Under the pieces are notes generated by a model that was not told where the DNA came from, searched no databases, and worked only from the letters and a program-made list of their open reading frames with translations. A stretch of DNA of 64,000 nt, from positions 6,044,893 through 6,108,892 of the forward strand of contig CP141149.1 of assembly GCA_035235625.1 (NCBI GenBank), written 5' to 3'. Source of the stretch: Saururus chinensis (lineage: Eukaryota > Streptophyta > Magnoliopsida > Piperales > Saururaceae). Shown here one piece after another: positions 37,901 through 49,277 of this stretch (position 1 is its first letter; the number at the start of each line of letters is the position of its first letter). A program made the translations under genes and the position numbers.

Positions 37901-37965
37901 TTTTTTGATAAATTCGCTGAAAGTTCACAATATTGGCGCTCATATCCTTCAAAGACTTCACTCAT
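31974..37965 (-). CDS. VTI11: VTI11-like vesicle transport v-SNARE (Qb), five coding exons
   Basis: Coding exons on the minus strand: 37872-37965, 35754-35812, 35482-35670, 32214-32384 and 31974-32126. All introns are GT-AG, and the joined frame gives 221 residues, the usual length of plant VTI1 proteins. Residues 1-31 open MSEVFEGYERQYCEL, and residues 52-59 read IRKMDLEA, both hallmarks of the family's N-terminal three-helix domain. The Qb SNARE motif covers about residues 125-190, with the zero-layer Gln near 161 in LHQQRQSLL. A C-terminal anchor spans about 198-217 and ends YFKLAH. VTI1 proteins pair with syntaxins and Qc/R-SNAREs to fuse Golgi/TGN, prevacuolar and vacuolar membranes. Sequence details favour VTI11/VTI13 over VTI12, but this is judged from memory. 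No broken frame or missing key residue is seen, so it is probably functional. Confidence 0.95.
32127..32213 (-). other. 87-bp microsatellite intron 4, in frame and stop-free
   Basis: Begins GTATGC and ends CTGCAG on the minus strand. Most of it is a (CT)n repeat starting just after the donor. Its length is 29 codons and it contains no stop in the reading frame, so retention would insert 29 mostly Leu/Ser residues between residues 171 and 172 of the SNARE motif. It is called an intron because the conserved VTI1 sequence is continuous across it (NNT joined to LHGVDD). Confidence 0.85.
32345..32535 (-). repeat. 98-bp tandem duplication covering the 5' end of exon 4
   Basis: Unit 1 (32345-32442) contains the first 40 bases of exon 4 plus its acceptor. 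Unit 2 (32443-32535) lies in intron 3 and is nearly identical. In unit 2 the acceptor CAG has become CTG, so it cannot be spliced as the original is, and one codon differs (Gln to Lys). Confidence 0.92.
32853..33462. repeat. Tandem duplication of about 309 bp in intron 3
   Basis: Two units, 32853-33161 and 33162-33462, share long exact stretches such as TTGTCGCCGATTCAGAGCTC and GAGTAGGTTCGGGATTAG, with scattered substitutions. They lie wholly within intron 3 of the SNARE gene. Confidence 0.9.
36045..36300. repeat. Minisatellite of about 45 bp in intron 1, five to six copies
   Basis: The core ATCCAAGGTAGAAAACAGCC recurs with CCAAGG at 36055, 36099, 36143, 36188, 36233 and 36279, each followed by CTGATTATCATCCAT-like sequence. 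The units differ slightly in length. Confidence 0.92.
36652..37044 (-). mobile_element. Solo LTR of a copia-type element in intron 1
   Basis: A 393-bp unit has inverted ends TGTTATGA and TCATAACA. It is flanked by GTATA at 36647-36651 and again at 37045-37049, a perfect 5-bp target-site duplication. On the minus strand it has a pyrimidine-rich second half, as in many short plant copia LTRs. No internal region remains. Orientation is inferred from that composition. Confidence 0.88.
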
Positions 37966-39060
37966 GGTTACCAAAAGATATCATGAAATGACCTGAATAA
38001 AATATTCACTGGAAATTCAGTCAGCAGACACAAAGCCACAAACTAATCGTGTATAATAAAACAAAACGGGAAAAAACTAAACAGGTGTAACAGTAAACAA
38101 TGTCAAAGTACCGAGTGGTCCCAGGATAAGAGCAACCAGCATATTTGCAGGTCGGTGTGAAGTGTAGAAGAAAAGTAAAAAGGAAAGACCACATACAAAT
38201 CAATAAATACAAAAAAGTTATTCCAAAAGTGACTTAAGACCAATAATCATCATCAACACCATTACCACCTTAATGCAATCGTATGGATCAGTGTGCTCTG
38301 AAGTTCAGCCCAATATTAAGCCATTTCCACTTCTAATTCAAATATTTCCATCATGTTCTCCTTAAACTTCCTCTCTTTCTTATAGGGGCCATCACAAGCT
38401 AATAGTAACAACTCCATGGTGGACAATACTCAGTAATGCAACAGTCTACTCGTCCAGAAAACTGACAGCCCCCATTACATATAGAATCTCCAGTCTAACC
38501 ACTCAGAAGCAATGGCAAGTGTGAATTTGAAAACATACACATCGAAGGCCAATTTTCACTCACTTCAGCTGAATCTTCTCAAGTTAACTTCCTCCACTGA
38601 CAGCAACATCGAGATTCAGAGCAGTGAATATGTTTCGAATATTTCATTACATTTGCTTATACAAATCAACATTATAGTTATACAAAAAATTATTCTTTGT
38701 AATTTATAGGAAATCTACAAATAATTCACTTCTTACCCCTCCGCCAAGACTTCTTAAATTGATTCATCCCCAAAAATACGCAAGAAACAAAACAGAAAGA
38801 ATAAGACTATACATAACCCTAATGCTAATCAAACGAACATAAGAACTAATAATCAGAAAATCGGATAAAAATCAATTCAGCAATGTCCACTACGTTTCAA
38901 GGAATCAACGACACAAAATTACAAACAGAATTCATACTGGAGGATGAGCCTTACCGGCTTACCCCAAGAGCCCGATTGAAAAGCAAAGACCGGATCGGAG
39001 GGGAAGACGGGAGTTTAAATGGGGATTTCTTGCGAAGAGGAAGGAGGTCAGGGGAGGTCT
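37966..39060 (-). other. Presumed 5' UTR of the VTI11-like gene with an intron
   Basis: A strong acceptor (TTTTATTCAG on the minus strand, ending at 37993) lies 27 bp upstream of the ATG. A pyrimidine-rich, GC-richer stretch at about 38960-39060 ends in GTAAGC or GTAAGG donors (38949-38962). Together they suggest a noncoding first exon and an intron of about 1 kb in the 5' UTR, common in plant SNARE genes. No other coding sequence is credible here. Confidence 0.55.
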
Positions 39061-39073
39061 CGACAAGGAAGAA

Positions 39074-39529
39074 CCCATGTTTTAAAACCCGGATCGGACC
39101 GGCCGGTCGGACCCGGCTGAAAATCCAGGCCGGGTCATATTTTTTTCCGGGTTAATAACATGCCACTATAGAAAAACTTCTACGTTCGAACAGGGATTCG
39201 AACTCTTGTTGAATAATACCGCGTCTTTCTCACTGGACTACAGCAAGTTAGGTGTACAGTTTCATATTTCCTTTTTTATGTAGATGTTTATCTATTTATA
39301 ATCTATCCAAAAAAGCAAGTTAGGTGTACAGTTTCACACCATCCGAAGAAAATTTTGAGCGGTCTAACCATTGAGTTACGTAGATGTGGTGTAAATAAGT
39401 ACACTAAATATTATATTTATAGCATATTCAAAAAATGGGTCAACCCGGGTTCAACCGTGGTTGAACCGGTTTAACCCGGCCCAGCGACCAATCCGGGTCG
39501 ATGGCCAGGCTGGGTTTTAAAACACTGGG
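39074..39529. mobile_element. Inverted-repeat MITE-like element with a tRNA-like B box
   Basis: Ends are CCCATGTTTTAAAACCC and, on the other strand, CCCAGTGTTTTAAAACCC, giving terminal inverted repeats around 456 bp. The interior has CCGG-rich blocks next to both ends. It also has a segment at about 39183-39250 whose minus strand reads GAGTTCGAATCCC, an RNA polymerase III B-box/T-loop sequence, with an A-box-like TAGTCCAGTGAG 35-40 bp away. A 25-bp phrase (AGCAAGTTAGGTGTACAG) occurs twice. No clear target-site duplication. The class is uncertain. Confidence 0.6.
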
Positions 39530-40432
39530 AATAACCAAACGGGGATGGATGGAGTGGGCCAATGACTACGCTACACCATGTGTCCAATCAGGTTATGCCC
39601 ATCGATTGATGTCATCTACTTATGGGCCCGCGGTGGAGACGTGTCAATAAAATTGGTCTGTACGGCCCACAATGACCGGCGAGTTTTGCAATTTTATATA
39701 TTTAATGGCAACGTGCCTTAATGGTCTGGGTTTGGGATTTGTGTATACAAGATCTCGTTTTACTTTTCGACTTGATTAGGGTAAAAATTTGAAGGGTCGG
39801 CCCTTAAAATAGGGGTTAGGTTTAAAGATTTTTAGGTTTAATTTTAGGGTTCGGCCTTAAAATTTTTAGAGGGATTTAAATAAAGTCGGGCTAGGGCTGA
39901 GGAGCAAGAAGTTTGTAAACTCATTCAGCCAGCCCTCAAGTATTAAAATGTATTTTAATATTTTTTAATTATCTGATATAAGTTGATAAAGAACGAGAAA
40001 AGGATAAAGTTGCATATTTTAAAGAAGTTTTAGGATATTTTAAACTTGAATAAGGAATAGTTGTAAATGACCCCACCTAAAGATAAATGTTATATTATTT
40101 TCTGTCATATAGGGTCAATAAGTGGGACCCCACAAAAATATTATAGATTTTTTTATTAAAAAATATTTTTTAATAAACAAAGTTAGGCCTGAGCCAGCTT
40201 AGAGCCAGGCTAAGGCCAAACTTTTAAAAGCCCACATAGGGCCAAGGCCGAGAAACAAACAAGCGAGCTATGGCCAGGGCCCAACTTGACCTAGTTTCCA
40301 CCCTAGACCTAATCGATCGAGTTTTATTGACAAAATCCTCATTGCGAGCCTACGACCCATGTAATGATACTGAGCTTGAAAATAATTACTAACTTTTTTA
40401 TATTTAATGATTTTTTAAGCCCACTTTTGTAA
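39530..40432. other. Upstream flank of the SNARE gene, then repeat remains
   Basis: 39530-39720 may be distal promoter. From about 39780 the sequence alternates short GGGTCGGCCC-like words with A/T-rich stretches, and near 40180-40300 has GGCCTGAGCCAGCTTAGAG-type words typical of decayed retroelement LTRs. No gene. Confidence 0.3.
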
Positions 40433-43400
40433 TGTACAGGCACCCGCCCAACCTTAGCCAAACCTGGTTCAAAGGAAGTTGATGCGCATGGGGACAATGA
40501 ACGATTGAACTAGAGGAAGACTTAACCCCTTAAAAGGGTGACACAACATGGAGTAGCGCACATAAAATACTTTGTACAAGAGAAAATAAGGAAATAAAGG
40601 ACAACATACTCATAATTAGTCCTCAACAAGTACCCACATCCTGAAGTTAATAAGCTTGCTCATACGGCTTAAGACATAATATCACCATGAATCTAAGGTC
40701 AGAATTACGAAAAAGTATATTATAAAGTCATCTAGACACAAAATTCCAAACAAACAGCTACATAGATAAGCAAGACATGTAGGGCCTCTAGGCACCTTCA
40801 CCTACTCCAGACCGCCCACCAAGCGTTCCTCATAGAGAGAATCCTGAGCATCTACATATCACACTATGCAGCCCCAAAATAGAAAACACACAAAAAAGTG
40901 GGATGAGTAAAACACTCAACAAGGTTTTATACTTCAAGATGATAAATCTGAAATCATCATGGGTATTTTACACACAATCCATCACATAAAATATATCATA
41001 ATATCATCTTATTTCTAATCACACATTCTCAATGCTTACATTCATCCTGCATAAGAGTGTCTAAATCACACTAATCATAATCATGTATAATCATTCTCAT
41101 TCATAAGCATTCATCCTGCATAAAAAGTGTCTCAAGCACACTAGCATAATTATGCATCACCATTCTCATTTATAAGCATTCATTCTGCATGAAAAGTGTC
41201 TCAATCACACTAACTATAATCATACATAACCATTCTTGTTCATAAGCATTCATCCTGCATAAAAAGTGTCTCAATCACACTAACCATAATTATGAATATC
41301 AACCATATCCACATGTGCCACATAAACTAAATTATCCCTACACAACCTATGTAACTGGGTATAATAATATGTCATACATATGCATTATCAACAATAGTGA
41401 ATGTCTCCATCATGGAGAGAAATAACAATTATACCACCCGATTAGGACATAGTCCAATTTCCTAAATGGAAACCTAAAGCATCAACCCACCATGGACATA
41501 ATCTGATTTCCTAAATGGAAACCTAGGGTGTTGGGGTAGTCAACCCCTATACTCGTCCTGGACAATCCAAAAGGAAGGTCCAATTTCCTCACGGATACCT
41601 AGAGTAGTCTACTCGCCCTAGACAATCTTTGTTGGGAACATCTGATCTCCTTATAGAAACCTAGAGCAGTGTGTTTGCCCTAGACATCTCTTGCAGGGGA
41701 GAGTCCGATTTTCACAAAGGAAACCTAGAACACATGGTAGCTGGTACACGAGGGCACACCATACTGGATTCTCAGGGTCCAAATGACTCAATAAATTAAC
41801 CTCAACCGCAATAACTCATCTCAACTCAACTCAACCCGGGGAGGATCCATGTTCTACATAAGAACTCAAAACGAAATCATGTCCTTTTAGACCCAACCAA
41901 TTCGATAAGTTATCGATCGATTAATGAGGCAAGCAATATCACTCAATTGCATCTAATCGATTAATTCTGGCCAATCTTGATAAATCTAATTGGTAAATCA
42001 TTTTCATGATGCATGCAATATGGTACATATGTGGGTAGCACTAAGTGAATTCTAATTCATGAGATGTGCTCTCATCAGCCATATATGCATCATTCATAAT
42101 CCATACATATCAAATAACTACCATAATTAACCCCACAAGTGTGTGTTCATAGTAATAGTGTTCAATTCTAAGCATAAACATATGCATTATGAACAAGCCA
42201 TCGTCAAACTACACGCATGTTCTCATAATTTAATCAAGGCTCCTCCTTACTGAAATTATGGATAAAACCATCAAAAATCACAAGTCCAAGTCAATTACAA
42301 CCCCATGCTAGACTTAAGTAAGCATACTCATCACTACACTTATGCTAGACATGGAAATATAATTCACCCATAATTTAGCATAACATGTAAAAGCATACAA
42401 GCCCATTATCATGTTTCAAAACTTGCTAAAATCCTAAGTAAAACATGGAGAATCACTCAATATGAATTTAGGATAAGAATAATAACATGTTAAAACCCAA
42501 TAACATGTAACTAATTTCATACTTGAACAACATCATAGCTTTCAAGATAATATTCATGTCTTCACAGTAGCATTTCCAAGTAAAAATCACGCATCATAAT
42601 CATCATAAATGAGATTTAAGAAGAAGAACATGAAAATGAACAAAAGTACTCTTAATGGTAGACTGCCATTTGGCCGTTCAAATGCTTGGCCATTCAATCG
42701 ACCTGTAGGGCCGTTCGAACTCCTACACGGTAAGCTCTGGTTCGTCTTCAACCTTGTGAACCCAAACCAAAAATACACAAAATCAACATTCAAATCTCAC
42801 TTCCAAGCATCTCAATATTGAAATATAAGCTCATAAAATGATAGATCTAGTCATTATTCAACTAAAGCACAAGGAAATCATTATAAAGATCATGTTTTAC
42901 ATAAACCACCATTAAAGCTCAGCATCAAGCAAAACCCACATAAATCATCCCAAACTTCAAATCTAAAACATAGACCCCTTTTGGAAGAATAACCCTTACC
43001 TTCAGTGAGATCTTGGTCCAAAATCAAAGTTTGAATCTCTTCAAATCCTTACCCAAATTTAGGGTTTAGTTAATACCTTAATAAATCCGATTATTTAAGC
43101 TTAAAACATTTAAAAACCTGTAGATCTAGGGTTTGCATTGCTCCAAAATAAAAATCCCTCATTAGAGGTTTGAAATAAAAATTAAAATAAGAAACTTTAG
43201 TAGATTAAAACAAGATTCAACCTTAGAAAAGATGGATATAAGAAAGATTAGGCAAAACCATAAGAGATTAGTGAAAAAATCAAGACTAATCTTACCTTAA
43301 TCAAGCTTTCTTCTTATGGAATGGTGATTAGGGCTTCTCAGCCTTCTGGATCTCAGCCCTTCCCAAATGGAAATGAAGCTGGAGCTTTCTATTTATAGTA

Positions 43401-43807
43401 AGTTAGGGGGTATTCGAATCAAAAATTGGGGGTGCGAATAAAATTTTGTGTTAAAAATAGGTAATTTGCTCATTTTAGGTCTAAAATGAAGTTTAATAAT
43501 TTTGAAACACTTTAATAATGTAATAAGTCAGGTTTAGAGTCTTATGGGACCCATCACCCCAAATTACGAATGTGGGGCCCATTGCAGGACCTGTGCCCTA
43601 ATTTTACTAAAAATTACTGAAATTTTCAAAAAAAATTGGATAAACTTAGTTTAACATAAAAATAAATAAATAAAAGAAAAAATGATTAATATGATCATTA
43701 ACCATCTTTAATCCAAAAACAAGACAAATCGACTAATTAACATCAAAACTACATAATTAACAACAAAATAAATTAAAATAAATCGGGTTAGGATTAGGGA
43801 TCTTACA
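40433..43807 (-). mobile_element. Large LTR (TGTAAGATCC family), copy 1, complete length
   Basis: On the minus strand it begins TGTAAGATCCCTAATCC (right edge 43807) and ends near TGTACA at 40433, where sister copies end GGGCGTGACA. It is about 3375 bp, with a promoter TATA near the start and no coding region. It matches 45949-48905 in the same orientation and 54061-54999 inverted. No target-site duplication was seen. Likely a solo LTR of a large-LTR gypsy (Tekay/Del-type, inferred). The short frame at 42587-42821 is not a gene. Confidence 0.72.
43389..43398 (-). promoter_or_regulatory. LTR TATA box
   Basis: CTATAAATAG on the minus strand, about 410 bp from the start of the LTR, followed by GAAAGCTCCAGC and purine-rich leader-like sequence. 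It is the best promoter-like motif in this repeat. Confidence 0.6.
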
Positions 43808-44327
43808 TCTTTCATCTCAACGAAACTTCAATCAAAACAACTTTACATCATGTTTTGATTAGATGTGAGATCCACTTTTTTATGTCAAATCAACACCTTA
43901 ATTGGACAAAAAGTGATATAGGATTATCAACATCTTTTTTATTAATGTGATGAGAACTCTACAAAATAAAAATATAGTCTATCACTCCATGTTTATAATG
44001 TAGTAGGAGGCATTATTAAGTAGGTATGTATCCCTCATGCCTTCAATGATGGGAGTAGGACTATGTGAGACAACGACAACAATGGGTTGGACAAGGAGGC
44101 TGTATGGGATTTTTCATGGAGAGATTTCTTGATGATGGATATGGTGGGGGAAGACCGGAGATCATATGAGGAGGGAATTTGGTTTGCTCCTCCTTGAGGT
44201 GGAAGTCCATAAATAAATTGGAGCAAAGGTTTGGGGTCATAGTGCTCATGAAGAATTGTAGTTGTTGGAATAGAGGTAGTGGCCTATCAAAGTTGATTAG
44301 CATATGTCAACCTCCTACCTCAACTAT
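43808..44327. other. Spacer without recognised gene
   Basis: AT-rich sequence between two unrelated LTRs. The frames at 44035-44303 overlap the neighbouring LTR edge and resemble nothing known. Confidence 0.3.
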
Positions 44328-45948
44328 TGTAATATTCGGGATTTTTGTAGGTTTCAAAACTTAACCATGTGAAAAATAGTTTGTTTGACCTCTTGACCTT
44401 ATTACTTGAATAACTTGATCAATCAATAGATTTTAAGGCATAGACCAATGAAGTTAGAAATTAGACAGAAAGTGTTTTGAAACGCCACTAGGAATGTACA
44501 AATTGGAGTTTGGATGAGGGAGATATGAGCGTTAAAAGTTGAACATATTGTGCAAAGCCCGTTTACTAGAACTAGACGTGCAATTGGGCCATTTTATGCA
44601 CTTTGTGAGCCCGTTAATTGAAGTTACATAAATTAATTAAAAACTAGCCGAAGTAGACAATCTAGTAGGGGGCATTTGGCCCAACTTCTAAGGGGATTAG
44701 GAACTTTAATGCTAATTACAATAAAAAAGCTAACTAGGGGTTCAATGGGGAGAACCTCGGGGGAAGAAGAAAGAGAAGGAGCCACAAGAAAAGTTCCAGC
44801 AAGGTCAGTCAGTGATAGCTGGGAGGAGTGAGCTCAGAGACCTACGGTGGATCAACAACAACCCAACACTTGAGGTAGGATTGTTGAATAAACAGAGTTC
44901 TTCCATGATTAGTGTTGTAGTGTTGCTTGAATTAATTAAGGTTTGAAGGAAGAGGGTGAAGGAGATGGACATGCCACTGCCTACCCACTAGCCATAGCCT
45001 ATAGGTCAACTGCTAGTTGTTGGCCAATACCATTCATTGATGGTTTGGTCATTGCCATGTGCATCAGTCGACTAGCAAGAGAGGAGATCTGAGCACATTT
45101 CCCCCTCCTCAACCTCCTCATCTTCTTCTTATTGTCCAGCAACAAGAGCACAGCTGATCGGGCTGCGCCCAGATCCGACCAACAAGGGGGTGCAGTTGCT
45201 GCTGCTTCCGAGTCCACCATCTTTCTACTATCATGGACAGCCACACACACCAAAGCATGGACTGCCGCCACCTCCCTACTCTCTGAGAATCACAAAGACA
45301 AAGAGGTAGGGGTGCAGACTACAACCATCGATCGATAATGGCTTTGGGGCTCTCAAAATCATTGGATGTTAGTGATGCAATTGAACCTGGTCCATTGGCT
45401 GGCCTTGGTTGCCGCTACTATGCCAACCTTAGTCGGGCATTGCAGAGGAAGAGGGAGAGAGAGAGAGAGAGAGAGAGAGAAAGAATGGCCTTTTGGCTCT
45501 GGCCAGCCACAAGACAATGGCAGGGCCAAGGCCATTGGAATTGCCTCCTCGCAGCAATCAGGTCAGTCCTAGCTCTCACCTTGCCGTTGCAGCCAAGGGT
45601 GGCATAGCCAGAGGCCAGTAGGCCTCTAGTCGGCCAAGGGGAAGATGACCCATGAAGCAGGTCGTCGGGTTAGGTCCAAGTTGGGTCACCAAACCCATTT
45701 GGCTGAGACCCGGCAGGGTTGATTAAATTAAAAAGAAGGAAAAGAACTAAACTATGGCCAGTTTAGGGTGTAAAAATATGGATAAAATTATACAAATTAT
45801 CATTGGACAGAGTGAATGTCACGAGTATCATGACCAAGTTTTAGGTCGGGGAAAACTCCCAGAGGCTATGAAATGACTATTATGCTTATGAGTGAACTGT
45901 AATAATATTTAATTACCTGACTTAGGGGCTCCGGTTCAAGGGCATACA
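44328..45948 (+). mobile_element. Truncated LTR of the 14092 family
   Basis: Begins TGTAATATTCGGG and follows the 14092-17883 LTR, for example GAGTTTGGATGAGGGAGATA matching GAGTTCGGATGAGGGAGATA. It runs to the phrase CTTAGGGGCTCCGGTT (at 15570 in the intact copy), then stops at 45948 where another LTR begins. About 60 percent of the LTR is therefore missing from this side. Confidence 0.8.
45453..45482. repeat. (GA)n microsatellite
   Basis: A run of GA dinucleotides of about 26 bp inside the truncated LTR. It causes Arg/Glu runs in spurious frames. Confidence 0.9.
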
Positions 45949-48905
45949 TGTCACGCCCTGGCACCCACCAACCCCAAAGTCGGGCTTGGTCCAAGGGGAG
46001 GATGAAGCATGACGCGATGAAGTAATGTTCGATGTGGAAGACTTAACCGCTAAAATGGGTAATTCATAACGGAGTGGTTCATATAGGCTTTGTACAAGAG
46101 AGAATGAGAAAAATAAAGGACCACAATCTAAGTATTAGTCCATGCAATACCCACACATGTAGTCCACATAGCCCTCTCAGTGCTTGAGTAATAGAGTCTG
46201 AGCCCATATAGGCTAACAACAATCTAAGCCAAACTCGGCAAGTGTGTTATAAAACATAACCAAATAGACATAAAACTCATAACAAGCTATGTAAATCATC
46301 ATGGAGCACAAGATCTCTACATAGCCCCGTATAGGCAAAATCATCTCCCACCCACTCTTCATAAAGTAAATCATGGCCACCTGCATGTCACATCATGCAG
46401 CCCCAAAATAAAATATGAGAAAGAGGGATGAGCCAAGCTCAACAAGGGTTTTTAATTAATAGAAAGTAAATAAGACATGACAACACAAGTAAATCACATA
46501 ATGTTCAACACACAAAATCCATCATCATACCCATTCATCATGGGATATCACACCAACCTGTGCAATTATGTCATAATTTACCATCCCTAATCATCTACTC
46601 ATGAACACATCCTTATATCCCTCCATAACATGTGATATGACATATCATAATATCACATAACTCAAGTCATCTACATACATGCCATAACTCATAACATGTC
46701 ATCATATATCATATATATGCCCCTTGCGCATCATAGGTTTAACATAACATACATCAATCATACACCTCATGTGTAACATCATCACATCCTGCATGAGTAA
46801 CATCTCAATATGACTCTATCATGCATAAGTATTATCAATTAAAACATTCAGCCTACATGAAAAGTGTCGCAAACACATGATCCATAATATGCAAATTAAG
46901 CCATAACTGCATGTGTCACATAAGCTCAATTATCCCTACACAACCTGTGTAACTGGGCATAATAATTCATACATATAAAAACATTGATGGTGAATGTCTC
47001 ATAAAAATAATCAAATCCGCTCATTGGGATGATCCCTTATGGGGAAAGTCTGAGTTCCTATAAAGAAAACTAGAACAATTTGGGTAAGCTTCCTTAGTAG
47101 GAAAGTACCTGCTATTCACTGGGATAGTCTCTTGCGGGGAAAGTTTGAATTATACAAGGGAAACTATATTAGCCTACTCACCAGGACAAACCTGGCCAGG
47201 AATGTCCAATTCCACAAGGGAAACTTGAGCAGTGTGCTACCCAGGACAATCCTTGCGAGGGAGAATCCAATTTCTCAATTGGAAACCTAGAGCACGTGGT
47301 AAGCCAGTGCACACAGACATATCATGCTGAATTCTCAGGGTCCAGATAAACTTAATAAATAAACTCATACCACAATTAACTCATCTCAACCTGTGGAGGC
47401 ACCATGTTTCTAATGGAACTCAAAGCTAAAGCATATCCTTTCAGACACAACCAATTTGATAAGCCTTTGATTGATTAATCTAGAAAGCAATAGCATCTAA
47501 TTGGTCAACCATGGCTAATCATGATAAATCTCATTCATAAATCTTTTTCTTGATGCTTGCAACATGGTACATACTTGAGCAATGCTACATGAGTATTAAT
47601 ACATGAGATATGCTCAATTCAGTCCATATGTGTATCATTCCTAGTTCATTTGTGCCAGATTATCACCACAATACCCTCACAAGTGTGTACATAGTGGTAG
47701 TGTTCAAGTATAAGCAAAGACATATGCAACATGAACAAACCATCATCTATACTATACACATGCATTCATGATTTTTATCATAGTTCCTCCTTACTAAAGT
47801 CATGAATAAAATATGGTGAAAACCTCGAAATACAAGTCCAAGCCAATTATAATGTCATTCTAGACTTAGGCAAGAATAATCATCACTATACTCATGCCAG
47901 ACATGGAAACATAGTTCACCAATAATTAGTGCAACATTTGTAAACATACATACCCATCCTCATAATTAAACTTACTGGAATCATAAGTAAAACATGGAGA
48001 ATCTTCAAACATGAATTTAGGATAAGAAGAATATCATCTTAACATCCAACAATATAGAACCTAATTCAAGCTTGAACTACATCATAGCTTTTAAGTTAGT
48101 ATTCATGCATTCACAGTAACATTATTAGTAAAAATAACTCATTATAAGCATAAGGAATGAGACGTATGAAAAGGGGAACAAGAAATGGACAAAGTACTCA
48201 AGAAGACAAATATTCCATTATGCCATTCGATCAGCTAGACAACCGTTTGAACGCTTGGCCTTTTGAACGCCCTTCACAGTTCAAAAATTGGTTCGTCTTT
48301 AATCTTGCAAACCCAAAATCGAAAATACACAAAATTGACAAAAAAGCCCTAATATCACTTCCAAACTTCATAATATTGAAATATAAGCTGAAGGCATGAT
48401 AGATCTAGTCATTTCTAACCAAAATCAAAAGATAATCAGCAAAAATAGCATGCTTTATTTAACCCGCCATTAAAGCACAAGCACAAGCACAAGCAAAACT
48501 CACAAAAACCATTTCAAACCTTAAATCCAAAACATAAATCCATTTAGGAAGAAAATCCCTTACCTTCAGTGAGCTTTTGGGTTAAAATCGAAGCTCTAAT
48601 CTTCACAAATCCCTACCCAAAGTTAGAGTTAAGTTAATACCTCATTAAATTCAAATATTAAGTTTAAACCACTTTGAAAACATGTCGATCTAGGGTTTTC
48701 TTTGCTTGAAAATGAAAATCCCTAAATTAGGGTTTGAAATAGAGATTAAAAATAACATTTTAATAGGGTAAAACAAGAATCAACTTTGGGTGAAGATGAG
48801 ATTAAGAGAGATTAAGTGAAATCCAAAAGATTAGTAGAAATCAAGGCTTAAGCATACCTAATTCGGTTTCCTCCTTTGGTAATGGGGATTAGGGAACTTC
48901 TCAGC
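45949..48905 (-). mobile_element. Large LTR (TGTAAGATCC family), copy 2, promoter end missing
   Basis: Starts on the plus strand with TGTCACGCCCTGG (its 3' end in element orientation) and aligns with 40433-43342 throughout. It stops at CTTCTCAGC (48905), matching 43342 of copy 1, where the gypsy LTR begins. The last 465 bp, including the TATA region, is absent. It interrupts the LTR at 44328-45948. Confidence 0.78.
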
Positions 48906-49265
48906 TATTGTGCCCAGTTTGGGCACGAACGGTACCTAACTCGCTTCATGATAAGGGAAAAGGGGAGAGAGTAGTTTTGGATGAAGGAAGAGGGAAGAGA
49001 CTGATTTCTTAATTGCATAAAAAACAAACAAGGAAGACGATCCTTTATAGGGAAGTCATGCCTCTCCTTGGGGATTGTGCCAATTAGTTGGCCCAATTAA
49101 TCAGTGGGGTCACTAGCTGGCCTGTTACGCACTCCTACATCAATGTCCTCTTAACTACTATTTATTACATTTCTACTGGAAGCATGAAATAAGGAAAGTA
49201 GCCTAATATGAATGCCTGGAAGGTAGAATAGGGTGAAAGGTGTGCCCGGGTTGATGTACACAACA
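48906..49265 (-). mobile_element. 3' LTR of the chromodomain gypsy element
   Basis: 360 bp. In element orientation it begins TGTTGTGTACATC, preceded by a purine-rich tract (GTGTGGTGGAG), and ends GGCACAATA; the consensus end is CAACA. Its last 165 bp match the truncated 5' LTR closely, with small indels. Confidence 0.85.
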
Positions 49266-49277
49266 CTCCACCACACT

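Noticed and set aside
37677..37961. A 94-codon frame overlapping exon 1 of the SNARE gene
   Set aside because: Wrong frame; the correct frame starts at 37965 and gives the conserved VTI1 N-terminus before a GT donor.
39178..39250. A functional tRNA gene on the minus strand
   Set aside because: Only A/B-box-like words are seen; the arms do not form a convincing cloverleaf and the segment is inside a mobile element.
45132..45607. GC-rich frames near 45 kb as a host gene
   Set aside because: Located in the transcribed part of a truncated LTR and interrupted by a GA microsatellite; no family resemblance.
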